Origin: Rotaria macrura
Lineage: Eukaryota; Rotifera; Eurotatoria; Philodinida; Philodinidae
Assembly (NCBI GenBank): GCA_900239685.1
Contig: OENT01000684.1
Span: 21,795 to 85,794, forward strand
Direction: 5' to 3'
Length of the DNA: 64,000 bases
Position 1 is the first letter of the stretch; each line of letters starts with the position of its first letter. This document shows positions 11,841 through 24,983 of this stretch, one piece after another. The notes beneath the pieces are model-generated. The model saw only the letters and a program-made list of their open reading frames with translations. It ran no database searches and had not been told where the DNA came from. The position numbers and the translations under genes are program-made.

Positions 11841-13750
11841 AATACGACCTACTGTTTTTTTTTGTACATAGATACATTACGAATGCGTAATAAAATAACC
11901 GGTAATTGTTCAGTGAAAATATTTAAAAAGCGCACGGAACGATTTCGTTTATTAAGAATAAATCGTAGTTTTTCCTTTCTTTGTTTTTTGTGTCTATTCT
12001 ATCCAAGGAAAAGTAATGAAATGGTTGTCATGTAATATTACCATATACGAGTACAATATTCGTATTATCGAGATAAATGTTCTTTAGTATGAATTAGTTG
12101 ACAACCGCTTATTATAATCAAATAAATATTTTACTAAAGTTTGTGAATAGAATTTTTGTCGAATTCTTTTCTATTGGTCATGATTGTGAATCGAATAATA
12201 TTTCTTTCATTCATCAATGTGATATATTTGCATATCTTATACTTATGCATTGATTTCATTTTCCGGATAGTTTGTTGTGAAAATTATTCATTCTACTAAA
12301 TTTGACTTTTTCACATATATGAAAACGAATAGAGATATTTTGAGGTCTTAATTAATTTATGGAATGGTTTCATAGAACTACTCGAGTAGACAAGAATATG
12401 AAAACACGCGTTCAAACGGCAACTACGATCGTGATTCATTCACGTTCATTAATTAAACACAATGAACGCGATTTTTATTCAAAACTTTCACTTTCAACAT
12501 GTGAAAAAAATTCAGACTTTGAGGAACACACTTATTGTGTTTTGTTAATCAGCGTAATTGTATCGCAGTCACGGTTCCCATCTGATGCGTTCAAAGGGAC
12601 CCCCTGCCTCGTATCGACAAACTTTTTAATGAAATTCCATGAATTTTTCAAGAAATATTTGTCTTAGCTAGAATCGATTATGCATTCACGAGTTATTGTT
12701 CATTTCACTGAAAAAAAAACTACTCTTTACGTGGATTATCAAAGATCTAATTTTTTATTTAAACAAAAGACAAACTAAAAGCCTATTTAACAAAATGACA
12801 AGTTTATGTTAAATCGTTATGGTGTAAGGTTTGCCCGCGTAAACGGTATGGTCGAAAAAACTGATTTTGAGAAACACGAAAAAGAAGATTTTTTTTTTAT
12901 TGAGTAATGAAAATACTATACTAGCTCCATTTAATGACCAGTAACTCGGGCAAAACCTGACCATTTTTTGAAAAAATATGCATATTCTGAAAGAGGAGAC
13001 TTCAATGCATCGTTCCATGAAAAAAACTCAATTTCGGTTTTTCTTCGAAAAAATTGTTTTGATTTTGAGGGGGGAGGGATCCCCATTAAATGAGTGTTCC
13101 CAAATTCCTGTCAGTTTGAGTATGTCCAGTGAAAGTCTCACTTTATGAAAACAATTTATTGAAGATTAGTTTTGCTTCGAAACATTCTTCAAAATATAGC
13201 CATCCACAGTAAATTTTTGCTTGGACAACTCGCTCGAAGATTCTATTGAAGAGGATATCTATCATCGTGTAAGATGTAACAAAGATCATATTCGTTGTCA
13301 ATAAATTCTAGCGAAAGTTTCTTAAATGAGCTTGGTTTTGTTTTCGTTATGAGCTGTTCATATAGAAATATCTAAAGTTACTGTTATAATTAGTTGCCAT
13401 TCAATTTTTCAATGCATTTTCCCTGTCAACCAAGTACTGCATAGAGATGCTTTCAATCAATTGATGTTACAAAGAATAGTTTTCATAACTTCAAGACTGT
13501 TTGCACAAAAAAGTGTAGATATCGTGTACAATTATCCTATTTACTGTCATGACTCAGTAATTCATAGAATTAAAAACTATGAGTGCAAGATAAATTTAAG
13601 AAAAAAATCCAGATCTAATAATTCAGCTCTTGAAAATAGTCACGTTATAAAAGAAGTGTTTCTGAGAATTTCTGAAAAGTCTCGATACTGATGCTGAAAG
13701 TGATAGCAAGGAATCCGAAGACTTGTCAAGTGAATTCATAAATAAAAAAA
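11841..13750. other. Intergenic, no gene seen
   Basis: AT-rich DNA downstream of the ankyrin-SOCS gene. The open frame at 12359-12667 (plus) has no splice context or family resemblance and I do not call it. No structured repeat is obvious apart from A/T runs. Confidence 0.4.
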
Positions 13751-14284
13751 TGTGAAAACCTCGGACTTAAGTCCGAGAGTTATGTGTACTTCAAAAAGTG
13801 AATAAGACAAATCAGTCATTCTAGAATGTCTGCACGGAAGAAGTATCGTGGGAAACCCCAACACTACTAGTCATCTGAGACACATCTAGACAATTTTGTT
13901 TCTAGATGCAGTTTTTGTGCATTTTCAGGCGATGTTTTGTTAGAAAACTATGATTTGGTTCAAAACTAATATCAGATTCGGAATCCGCGTTAAAAACTGA
14001 GTCGATTTATATACGTTGTAGATAATTCTGAGAAAAAAGTTTTTTTTGAAAAAATCCCTGTATCCCCACCTCAGGGATTGTTTGGTGAAAAATGACAATT
14101 TTTTCGATAACTCAGCCATTTCTTGCCGGATCCTACTCATCTTCGAAGTCAAGTGAGATATTGATGAGACAATTCTGTGCACTAAATTTTAGCTCAGTCG
14201 AATGTATTTGTAAAGAGTTATCGTGTAAACAGACGGACGGACCTACTGACCGATTCTAGTGTACTCACTTTTTGAGTACACCAA
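13751..14284 (+). repeat. R1 repeat, copy A (full length)
   Basis: Reference copy of a ~540-bp repeat seen at least five times in this window. It starts TGTGAAAACCTCGGACTTAA and ends with a hairpin whose arms are GTGTACTCA and TGAGTACAC around a CTTTT loop. Near the start lies the palindrome CGGACTTAAGTCCG, followed by GTGTACTTCAAAAAGTGAA. That word resembles the reverse complement of the far end, so the element has degenerate subterminal inverted repeats. It has no credible coding capacity, and the small frames inside are shared by chance between copies. Probably a non-autonomous DNA transposon; superfamily not identified. Confidence 0.8.
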
Positions 14285-15071
14285 AAGGAGAAATAGTGAA
14301 GATATGAGAGAAAAAAGCAAGGGCCAGCTTAGGGATCTGCAAAGTTGCCACTGTCTGCTTGTTTTCATCAAGTATTATACTGTATATATTTTACTCATTT
14401 TTGACCAAAAATCTCTAAATCCGATAAAGATTTTTACAGATCACGATTTCGCTTCCAAGAATCAAATTTTCAGAAACTTGATTAGGTTTTCGAGTATTTA
14501 AAAGAAAATATACATATATTTGATTCGATAGCTATTTAAAATAGATATGCACCACTGCCAGAAAACTGCGTACTCAATCCGATTGAATATCGATAAGACT
14601 CAATTCATTATCAAGATTAGATAATATGATGTATTAACATAATAAAGTTACTAACTATTGATTGAATCCTAGATCAGTTAACTAGATACTCAATCGGACT
14701 GACACCTACTTGACTAGCATTCGTACATGTCCAACTCTATATATCGTATTATGACTTACAAAGGGTACCCCTACTTACTTGATGTCGAATTGAGCTATAT
14801 AGATACCCAGTTCTGTACTCGCACTGGTGCATACCCAATTAAAGCATTCCCTTATTTGTAGTGTTTTATCATTGTTCTGATATTATTTTAGTGTAAATTG
14901 CTTATTTTTCTTGTTCTACTCATGCACAGTTTACTTGAGAAAAACTTTTCTACTCGTTGTAAATGAATCTTACAGATGTAACTATATAAACAAAAACATA
15001 GCTAAACCATTTAAGTATCCACATGTCATATTCCTTTGTTAACTTATGACTTTACGTTACTCCTCTTGTGT
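14285..15071. other. Intergenic, nothing recognised
   Basis: AT-rich sequence between a full R1 copy and a decayed one. No exon or structured element was recognised. Confidence 0.35.
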
Positions 15072-15270
15072 AGTGAAAAAGTGAGTGCACTCTAGAATCA
15101 GTCGATATGTCCGTCCGACCGCTTACACAATAACTCTTGAACATATGAATCGATTGTCATGAAACTTACTGCATAGAATTTCCTCGTGAATGTCTCCGTC
15201 ACGTTCTTAGAAATCTTTTGCTCTCATAATAAAAACAAGACCTAAACTATTCTATGCCATTCGATAGAGA
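15072..15270 (-). repeat. Decayed partial R1 copy
   Basis: Begins GTGAAAAAGTGAGTGCACTC, then CTAGAATCAGTCGATATGTC and CGTCCGACCGCTTACACAAT. These match the hairpin end and the adjoining ~180 bases of R1 in reverse orientation with many substitutions. The rest of the element is missing or unrecognisable, so this is an old 3'-truncated copy. Confidence 0.6.
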
Positions 15271-16376
15271 ATTTGATGGGCTACAAAATGGTATAAAAAC
15301 ATATTAAGCCCCCCCCCCCTACACCCTCTGAAAAAAGTCAATTTTCCTCAGGATCTCTGCATTTGAGATAAATGCATGGAACGATAGCTCTTTTAGAAAT
15401 TATACTATTTTCGATCGCGCATCTTGTATATGAATAGTTTTGAAAAAGAAATAAAATCGTTTTCATTTATGCAAATAAAGAAAGGTTCTGCAAATAACTC
15501 CTCACCGCGTCGTGCGAGTTTAAAAAAGAGAGCATCGGCAGGGCATTAGAGACAGTTTCTTATAGCGCCCGAAGATAAGTTTTTACACAGTTTGATCAAA
15601 ATCAATCTGTCGGCTATTAATTTCACTTTTTGAAGTTGCATGTACAACGGAAAAACCCAAAGAGTAATATTAATCGAACGAGAAAAGGTATTTCAAAGTT
15701 TCAATATTCAATTCATTATGTCAAGAAATTGTTCGAATCTATGTCATGAGCTTCGTTCTTTAATTAGTTTTGTTGCATCCTATGCCGATATTTGATTCAT
15801 AATATAAATTTATTTTTCGTTTTTACTTTGACTACGGCATTTGTATTATTTTGACACCTTATATTGTGAGATAGATCATGTCAGTGCATTGATTGGTAGT
15901 GAAACATGATCCTTAGTCATAATATATCATTCCTATTCCATTCGGACATCAATACAATCGATCTCTAATCACTATGATGTTTTGAGATCTTATTCGCCGT
16001 ACAAATATCGAAGATATGAATTAGAGATCATTGAATAATGATGTAAATATTCAAATAATTTTATATATCTTAGTCGAACATTAGAAGATTGATAGAATAT
16101 TGCCGATTTACAATAGTTAAATCAATTTTTACTATATGATCATTCATGAATTCTTTCACTATGATTAATACATTTCAATATTTTCTAAACGTATGCATGT
16201 ATTATTTTTTGTTTTCTTTAATAAATTCAAATGAATTACAAGAAATAGATATGTTTCTATTATCTAATAAAATAAATCATTATACAAACTCTGTTTTTTT
16301 TTCTGTAGTTCTATAAAGTAATAAAAGTTCACCACAACAACAAAAGAAAAGACAAGAAAAGAAATACAACTGTTCT
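15271..16376. other. Intergenic / 3' flank of SLC6 gene
   Basis: Contains a poly-C run at ~15309-15320 and AT-rich DNA running into the 3' end of the transporter gene. No gene recognised. Confidence 0.35.
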
Positions 16377-18497
16377 TCATATGAATAATTCTGGTTCGCT
16401 AAGCTCGTTTGTCGGCATTGTGTCTGTAACAACAACAGTTGTTGTTTGTTGAGTAGCATCTTTCTGACGTCGAAATACGAACCACCAACATGCATAAATT
16501 GGTATTGGTAATGTTGATATTGTACTCAAAGTCCAACCAGCCATACTAACTTTTAATGCAGTATTTCCTTCGCCAAATGAAGCGAATTCTTGACTATCGA
16601 ATTGAATAAATGAACAAATATAAAGAATGAGTAATATCAATGGTGCTATATAGCGACATGTCACACGCCAATAAATACTTGGCTTATGTCCAGTCATCAT
16701 TTCAACATTACTACTAAATTTATCCATACCATATAACCATACAGTTGCAATAAGTTCACACAATACAATAAACATGATTGACGGTGATGTACCGAAAAAA
16801 TCCATAAAATGAACCACATATTTTCCACCGTATGTTAATGTTGGTATCGAAGCTATGAATGGAACTAATACAACAATTGCACGTGATAAACGAGGACGAT
16901 GAGCTAATATTGGAAATTCATCTGACAGTGCAGTATAGATACTTTCTGCACCGGCAAATACACTATCAAGTCCTAATGTAAGAAGCATGATAAAGAATAG
17001 AACAGAGAAAAATGGTGCACCACGTATAGATGTTAAAATTTCAGGATAAACTACGAAAACAAGACCCATATTACTTTCTGTAAATTGTCGTACATCAGTA
17101 TGTAATCGATGTGATAAATAGCCGAGACCAGCAAATACAACTGTACCATACAATAAACTAGTACAACAATTAACAAAACTAGCTATTAAAGCTGTACCAG
17201 ATACATTATCATGTCTATCACTAAAACTTGCATAACTAAGTAGAACACCAAAGCCAGGTCCTAAACTAAAAAATATTTGTACAGCTGCTGCTTGCCATAC
17301 TGAATATTCACTTAGACGTTGAAACGATGGTGCAACATAGTATTTTAAACCTTCTAATATGCCATCGAGTGTTAATGAACGTAATAATAAGATAATCAAT
17401 ACAGCGTAAGGTACTAATGCTGTAAACCATATTGCTTTACCAGCTGTTTTAACACCTTTAAATATTGATAGATAGATAAGAAGAAAAACAATCATTGAAC
17501 ATCCGACTAATTCCCATTGTAATGAACCTAATTGATTGATACTAGGCGATAAATGAGATTTAAGCATACGTCGTTCAAAATATTCATCAGCCGATGAACA
17601 TGATGCATTATGTGCAACATTATATGTTCGTTTATCATGTAATGAATAACACAATTCTGTGTTCCATGTATTATCACAAAATGTCCATGGTACAATAGCA
17701 CGTAATGATGCTATACCATAATGTACCGACCATGCAATAATAGTATTATAATATGATAGAACGTATAGATTAATAATTAACATTGAATAGCCAATGCCCT
17801 TCAATGGTGGATAGACTTTGTTCCATATTGTTATATAGCCGAGACGATGATATTGTCCGATAGCTAATTCCATATACATACCTTTATAGTGTAACGAATG
17901 TAAAACAAGTAGAATTTCAAAAAAAAATTCTAAGAAAAAAATAATAATAAACTTACAAGGTAAACCAACAAGAAATAAGAAAGTGAAATAAGGAACAAGA
18001 AAAGCACCACCACCGTTTCGATAACATGTTGTTGGAAAACGCCAGACATTTCCTGTAAAGAAAAATTTACATTGTTTATTTTGAGTTTCAAAAACTCTAT
18101 TCATAGAACAATTTCACTATGTTTTACATATCGTACCCCCGACTATTATGATATGTATGTACGATAAATATTTAAAAAAATGACTCGTCTATATTTAATT
18201 GAATCTATCACAAGAATAGATATAGCAATTCATCTAACTCATGATTACATATTGTTCACGATCTATGTTGATTAAGAATATGTAAAAAATTTTACCAAGA
18301 TCAACAACAAAACCAATAATTGATAGAAGATAAACAATACGATTACTCCAATTATCACGTTCATCTGATGTCTTGTTCTTATGTTTAACATCAACTGCTG
18401 ATGTTGTTGCAACAATCATATTTTGAACTTCTACTTTATGGTGATCATTGTCATTGACCGTCGGTCCATGTTGTTGGTCATTGTTATTCGCCGACAT
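16377..18497 (-). CDS. SLC6 sodium-dependent neurotransmitter transporter, monoamine type
   Basis: Three exons, 18497-18296, 18052-17957 and 17881-16377, join in phase to 600 residues, the usual SLC6 length with about 12 membrane segments. TM1 reads GFVVDLGNVWRFP, with Asp66 at the position where monoamine transporters (SERT, DAT, NET) carry the amine-binding aspartate and GABA/glycine carriers have Gly. TM3 contains SYYNTIIAW with the conserved tyrosine, and TM6 contains QIFFSLGPGFGVLLSYASF, close to SERT. Two cysteines in the large second outer loop (FCDNTWNTELC) match the family disulphide. These proteins sit in the plasma membrane and import amine transmitter with Na+ and Cl-. Substrate preference cannot be settled by eye. 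The N-terminus is hydrophilic, and I chose the ATG at 18497 for exon 1. Confidence 0.92.
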
Positions 18498-21400
18498 GTA
18501 TGTAATCTTATGTTGATTTAACCAGGAGTATTATTAAGTCGTTCCATGATCGATGGTGTCTCTAGAAGAAAAAAACATAGACTTTTCACTAGAAACATAG
18601 ATCTATCATTCAATATCGACCTTATCTAGATTTGTATACACATCTATATATTTGTGTATATTTCTATCTGCTTTTCTTTACGCTAAGAATAATAACGTGT
18701 GTAAGATAAGCATAATAGACTTCAATGACTTAAGACATATTTTTAACGTGTGTTCAACTTTAAAGTCTCATTCTAATAAATAATTGAATCTATATATGAC
18801 AAGTATAACCTTTTCCGTTTTATACTAACTGAAAAGGTTGCTCGTTTAGATTTTCTATGATCTTATTATGACTAACTTTACATGCACATATAGATCCAAT
18901 CCAATTGACGAAGAGCTAGCCAAATTCTTTTGATGTATAAAATAAAAAAGAAGTCTATCTAATGTTAGTGTATACAAATATATATATAAGTAGTTTTATA
19001 CTTTAGCTAGTACGAGAAGATGTCAAGTTTACTATGATGATTATTGTTATCTTAGTGAATAGTGTCATGTTATATTTTAGTTACTATCCAACTGATTTCA
19101 TCTGTTCTTTTTCTCTTCTAATGATTTATCTAGTTATCCAAACCTGAAGTCAAATATTCGTCGTTAACTACCTGTCTCTTCATATTTCATATAATGTGTA
19201 TCAAATAATCTGTCATCGATATATCGAATATCTATGACTGCTGTCAAGAATATTTCTGAGCAACTCAATGTGGAAGTAAATCTGTACGTATCTTAAATCT
19301 CAATATGTTGTCTGTGACGTTCGCGAAGATGATTGATCCATTAATTGAATATACACTATCGCTCGAACAGACATGTTTTCTACATCTTATATTCTTACAA
19401 TATATACAAACGAGTATTCTCTTGTTTCATAATTGATAGATGAAAGAAAACAAAACAAAAACATAAAGAAAAAAATTTCTTTTTTACCGGTGATTTCCAT
19501 AAGAAAAAGAATGTGATCGGTTTTTAGTTGTCTTGTAAAAATTCTATGTCCACACGACACGAACTCTTGTCCTTTCAATTCATATATATATATATATATA
19601 CTATCAAATGTTTCCGGTAGTAAACTTAATGAACCTCGATTTGTATTCATTTTCTTTCTATGATCTCAAGAATTTATCGATTAATAATGAATAAGTAACT
19701 TAACCACAGGAGTTCCTTCTTAATGTGATAAACAGCAGGAACGTTTATTGTTATTAGTTTTTCATTTAAATTAGTTTTATTTTCTTCTATCTGTTCGCCA
19801 ACGCACAGTAGAACCATGGTTGTTGTGTACTTATGCATTTATATGAATAAGTATCAAGTTTTGCTCTCTTTTTTTTTAATTAATCAAAACAAAAATAGAA
19901 TACGAACTGTTCGGGTACAAAAACAAAGTGGCTTCTTCTTTCAGGTCAATTTAGATGTTCGTATTAGAGATCAACAGAAAATGCTTGGAATTGATTAATC
20001 CATGAAATGTCTTGTGTTGATAAACTGCTGTTGAAATGTGATCATGTACATTCAAATGAGTTATGAATTTACGTATGAAGAAAATCATATTCTTACCAAC
20101 TTATTACTTAGGATAAATCGATGTTCTAAATGACTTCTATCTTTAAAGGTAAAACTTCTATTTTTGCACTGTATAACGAGACTACTTTGTTTTTATGAAT
20201 ATTTCATATCAATATTCTAAGATATTACGATAGCAATAGGATGTTTGTTTCATTACGTCACATAAAACTAAGATCTATCTCTAGACAAAATATTCTAGTC
20301 TGAATGCGATAATCTATTTTTATATTTCATTCTATAATATTCATGTCAAAAAGATAATTATATATCATAAAATTACAATAGGTCTACAATAATATTAGTA
20401 CTTGTCTTTCGAAAATTTACAGGTCATTGACATTCTACATATAGTCTCGAGTCAAAATGAAGAGTGTCATCAAAGAGAAAAAATCTCGTCTCAGTATTCT
20501 GTTGCCTGCAAGGCATTACTAATTATTTATTCTGTTTCGCAGATTAAATGAATCTTTTAATCGCAATTTTCGACAATGACAAAAGTTTACAGACCTCTCA
20601 AACTATGATTTTATCTATCATACGCAATCTTATTTATAATTGGTTGAATGTTTTAATATATTTCGTTGTCTAAGTACGAGTAGAAAAAAAAAATTGACAT
20701 GAATAGATTCATCAAGATATAAACAACAAAATAAACATAATTGTCCTATTCACAGAGAAAAAAATAAATTATATGCTATCAAAATATTTCGTTCATGAAA
20801 TCTAAATGTCATTAGTTAGATAATTGATCGATGCATGTTTTATTTTCATGAATTTATAATACTTTCATTCAGTTATAAGAATAAGTTCTATTTTGATGTA
20901 TTTTCTTCATAAATTATATAATTCAAGTTACAAAATTGACTTGAAATATTTAGGTTTGTATTTTTATTTCGAGAAATGCTATGTCAATCAAAAGAAATTA
21001 ATCGATCATTTTGACATGATGTATTCAATCTAAATTGTCAGATGAATGACAGATTACTATTCGAAATGTAGACTACTAGCATTAACCTTTTGTCATGTAA
21101 TGGAAGATGAATCTATCATTGATTATTATTTCTTTTTATTGTGAAAGAGAGAAAGAGAGAGAGAGAGGAGGAAAAAAAAGGAACGAAAGCAAATAGCATG
21201 TACGATAGTAGTCTAGAACGAAAGGAAAGAAAACGAAATATTTTAAATTAGAACAATAAACAATACAGTAAAAACACGTAAAAACGATGGCAAAGAAGAA
21301 AATTGATTCTTCTAATTTTGCATGCAACAAATTGCAATAAAAAAGAAAAAAATTGAGAAGTCAAAAAAGAAAAAAGAAGAAGAAGAAAGAGCGACAGTTA

Positions 21401-21501
21401 ATAAACATGTTTGTCTATATATGCTATGTCGATGACAAAGAAAACATAACATGCACGATGAAGTGTTCATATGACAATGATATGAACAAAAGTAGAAATA
21501 T
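18498..21501. other. Intergenic, includes upstream region of SLC6 gene
   Basis: Three kilobases of AT-rich DNA with a (TA)n tract near 19580-19601 and a GA-rich tract at ~21145-21170. The part next to 18498 must carry the transporter promoter and the part next to 21501 the 3' UTR of the next gene. I see no coding exon; short open frames here lack conserved features. Confidence 0.4.
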
Positions 21502-24500
21502 TTAATATTGATGAATACCACTACCACTAACATCTATACCGGAACCTGATCCATAACTAGCTGCCGAAGAAGATCTTACGATACCGCTCGTACTTGTTCG
21601 TTGACGAAGTTCATTGTACATTTGTTGTTCAACTTCTTCGCTTTTATGAACGATTTCAAATGCTGGACGACCATAACGACGCATTAATGTTGATTGATCC
21701 GCTTTTTGCCAGAAAGGATTGACAGCCGTATCGAGTATTTCGATGTTGGCCCCGGATGTTATGGGTAAACCTGATAGATGAGAAGATTCTTGAAATGTTT
21801 GTTGAAGAATATCTTGATTATGTTGATCAACATTAACACCTGTTCCAATACTTGTTCCAACTAAATTCGAGTATGATTCATGAAAACTGTGACCAGCACC
21901 ACCGCCAAGACCACCTTGTTGGATTTCAATATGAGAAGCCGATCGACTATGTTGATATTGATTTGGAACATTTACATTGATAACTGGTCCTTCCGATTGA
22001 TAGATATTTCCAGCGACTTCTTGTGTTGAACTACTTGCATATTGTTGTTGTTCTTGTTGTTGCTGCTGCTGCTGTTGTTGTTGTTGTTGTCCAATTAAAT
22101 AATCTGTATTGATACCTGTAGAAAAGAAGCCGTCTATTCTAGATAAATCTTAATATGAACCGTAAACATCGTTACAAATACCTTGTTGTCCTTCAAAATG
22201 AGATGTCGATTGACTATGTTGATATTGATTTGGAACATTTACATTGATAACTGGTGCTTGTGATTGATAGATATTCGATGTTTCATTAACTGAACTAGAT
22301 GCATATTGATGTTCTTGTTGAGTTGGCATGTAACCATAATTAACGCCACCAGCAAATTCTGGACAACGACCTCCATATGCAACTGGTAAATTGTCTCGAT
22401 AAACGTATTCTTCACGAACGACTTTCGAACCGCCAGTTTGTGCTGCAGCTTGGCCTCCGCCACGTACTGGCACAGGTATTGGACGTTCACGATCAATGAT
22501 AATTGGTCTTTGTGTAACAGGTACTGGACGATCAACGAGTACAGGTCGAGCAACATGTATTACTTGAGGACGTACGATGACACCTGATCAAGCAGGAGAA
22601 AAACAAAAACAATGTAATCATGCTATTGATTTTATTTCGAATGTATTCAAAAAAATAAATCATTGATAGATAACTCACGTTCACGTGGTACAAATACAGG
22701 TTTGATAACAGGTACATACACATTACGTGGTACGTAGACAACGTTAGGTGCACCTGTCGATGTTTGTTGTTGAATAGCAGGAGAAGGACCAATATGAGGT
22801 TGTCCGTCGATTTTACCTGGACCTGATCCTAATCAAGACAATGAGAAGAAGAATGACAACGTCTAAATGGAAATATTCTGCTTACCTGGTCGAGGCATGT
22901 AAAAAACAGGTTGAATAGGTTGCACGATAACTCGAACTTCGCCAGAACTAGTTTCATGTCGTATTTCACGTTCTACTCGAGTTTCACCTGTACTAGGATG
23001 AAGTTGAGTTTGTGTACCACCATCACGTCCAGTCCATTGTATTTCAGTAGATCCCGATCCTGCGCGTGGTACGATACGTCTGTTCAGTTTTTAGAAAAGA
23101 AAACCGAGCCTTGTTACAACGAAAACTGATTACATGAATGAAAAGATACTTTACTCGATAGCAGAAAGAATTTCGCTACGAAATCGTTCAAAATCAAATG
23201 ATGGACCCGCTGCTGACGTACGCGAGTGATGACGAGAGTGTGATGGAGATTGAGTTCGAGTGCGACTTCGAGATCTTGAACGTGATTTTTCACGTTTTTC
23301 AGACTTAACAAATCATACGAAGAATATAAAATGTATGATATATTACAAATTTTTGAACAATATCAAAAATTCAATTACTTTAGATCGTCGTTGCCAAACT
23401 TCAATAATTGTTGGACGACCACTAATCTGTTCTTCAATATGTTCAGTTTGACTAAACATACAATGTTGAAATTCATCATGAGTTTAATCACATTGATTCA
23501 ATCGTAACTTACATTTGTTCCATGAAACTAGTGCCAGTCGTTCTTTGATATCCGCTCGGATATCCACTTCCAGTTGATGTACTAGTTGGTGCAAAAATAT
23601 AATCAGCAACCAATTGACATTGCGATGGGAAAGAGCCACCTGCTCCCAAAGCTCCATATCCACCGCCAGAACTACCGAGTCCATAAGAGCCGACTAATGA
23701 ACAAACATGGTTCAATATTAATGAAAGTCGAAGAAAAGAAAAAGACTCAATAACATAAAACATGATACTGACCTGCCCCGAAACCACCCATTCCTGTTTG
23801 AGCTCCAGTAATCGGTCCAACTGGTTGTGCATTATATGTTACACCACCAGGTGGATTCGGAGCACCAGGAGCAGCCGAAAAAATCATTTGTTGCCATCCA
23901 GGCGGGCAACGACCCAAGCTCGTCGCTGGTGGAACAGTTTGAGATATTGATGTTGTCGGCGGAATAACCGCATTAGCAGCACCATGAGATCGTGAACGAT
24001 GTGCTCGATCAATGCCTTGAACTTCAATTTTACCTTTGTATTCATAGCCAGGTGGTGGTTCTTGTCTATGTGGACTACGATTACCACGTTCGATAAATAT
24101 TAAATCTTGATTAATATGACCATAGCCATCTGGACCTGCCGATGTATGACCTTGACTTTGACGAAATTGACCTGCTTGTCCAAGACCAGCTTGTTCAACA
24201 TTGTGACGATGACGATGATGACGACGATGTCGTCGATGTTGAACAGGTTCAGCGCTAGGTTCTCCTTCAACCAATGGTACTGGTGAACGTGTATGTTGTC
24301 GTTCGTTGTTCACTGCACTTGACGAACGTTGGTTAACTAATGGTCTTCAATAGGAGAAATGGAAGATTCGATTCAATAAAAGAATCTGATGAGAAAATAA
24401 TATGCCGAGTAAACTTACTCAGGTGCTGATTGTCCTTGAGCATCATTAGCATCATTATTTACCGGCTCAGCAGTATGATGACGATGATGTCGATGATGAC

Positions 24501-24983
24501 GACGATGGTGTTTGACAGATGGTCCTACCGTACCACCACCAAGAACAGGCGGTTGACCATAGGGAGCACCTTGGTACTGATTACCACCAAATCCGAAATT
24601 ACCATTACCATATAATTGTTGGTGTTGTTGAAAACCAGCAGGATTTCCAGTTCCAAAACTGTTAACACCATAGGGAACACCGTAACCTCCACTACTAATA
24701 AGAGGCATTTCTTTATCTATAAATTAAGGAGTTATTTCTTTTTTTTTTATTCATTTCAATTCAAACGCCAAGTCTACTGTTTACTTTGAAGAAAATGATG
24801 TTGACCATGATCGACTTTATGTATGGATTCATCTCGACTTACTGGCGATTCGTCATTTCGAATTTTATTCTTCTGATGACGATGGTGACGACGATGATGA
24901 TGATATTGTATGGGCACTTGCTGAGCACCAAAACCGGATACATAAGGAATGGTGCCAGCATTAGCAAAGCGAGGATCAAGCAT
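21502..24983 (-). CDS. Unrecognised 943-residue His/Arg/Gly/Gln-rich protein, ten exons
   Basis: Exons 24983-24785, 24716-24419, 24344-23773, 23693-23513, 23451-23379, 23303-23155, 23079-22886, 22828-22679, 22583-22182 and 22115-21502 join in phase at every junction. I recognise no family. The N-terminal third has Gly/Pro/Tyr-rich stretches alternating with basic His/Arg clusters (e.g. HHRRHHRHQ, HHRRHHRHHRHH, HRRHRRHHRHRH). Exon 6 encodes an Arg-Ser run (SRSRSRSRTRT). The middle is a Val/Pro/Arg-rich segment (VIVRPQ, RPVLVDRPVPV). Exons 9 and 10 carry a duplicated unit with the core NIYQS, then PVINVNVPNQYQHS, with poly-Gln in the second copy. There is no signal peptide or membrane helix. 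The composition suggests an RNA-binding, granule-forming or structural protein; that is inference only. Confidence 0.8.

Noticed and set aside
13940..14182. Open frame inside R1 (also seen in copies at 30093, 32412, 43679 and 61978-62300)
   Set aside because: The same peptide words recur only because the DNA repeats. Each frame is short, starts at differing points and has no domain, so it is a by-product of R1.
23509..23832. Alternative-frame ORFs in the His-rich gene
   Set aside because: Overlap in other frames; only one frame keeps phase across all ten exons.
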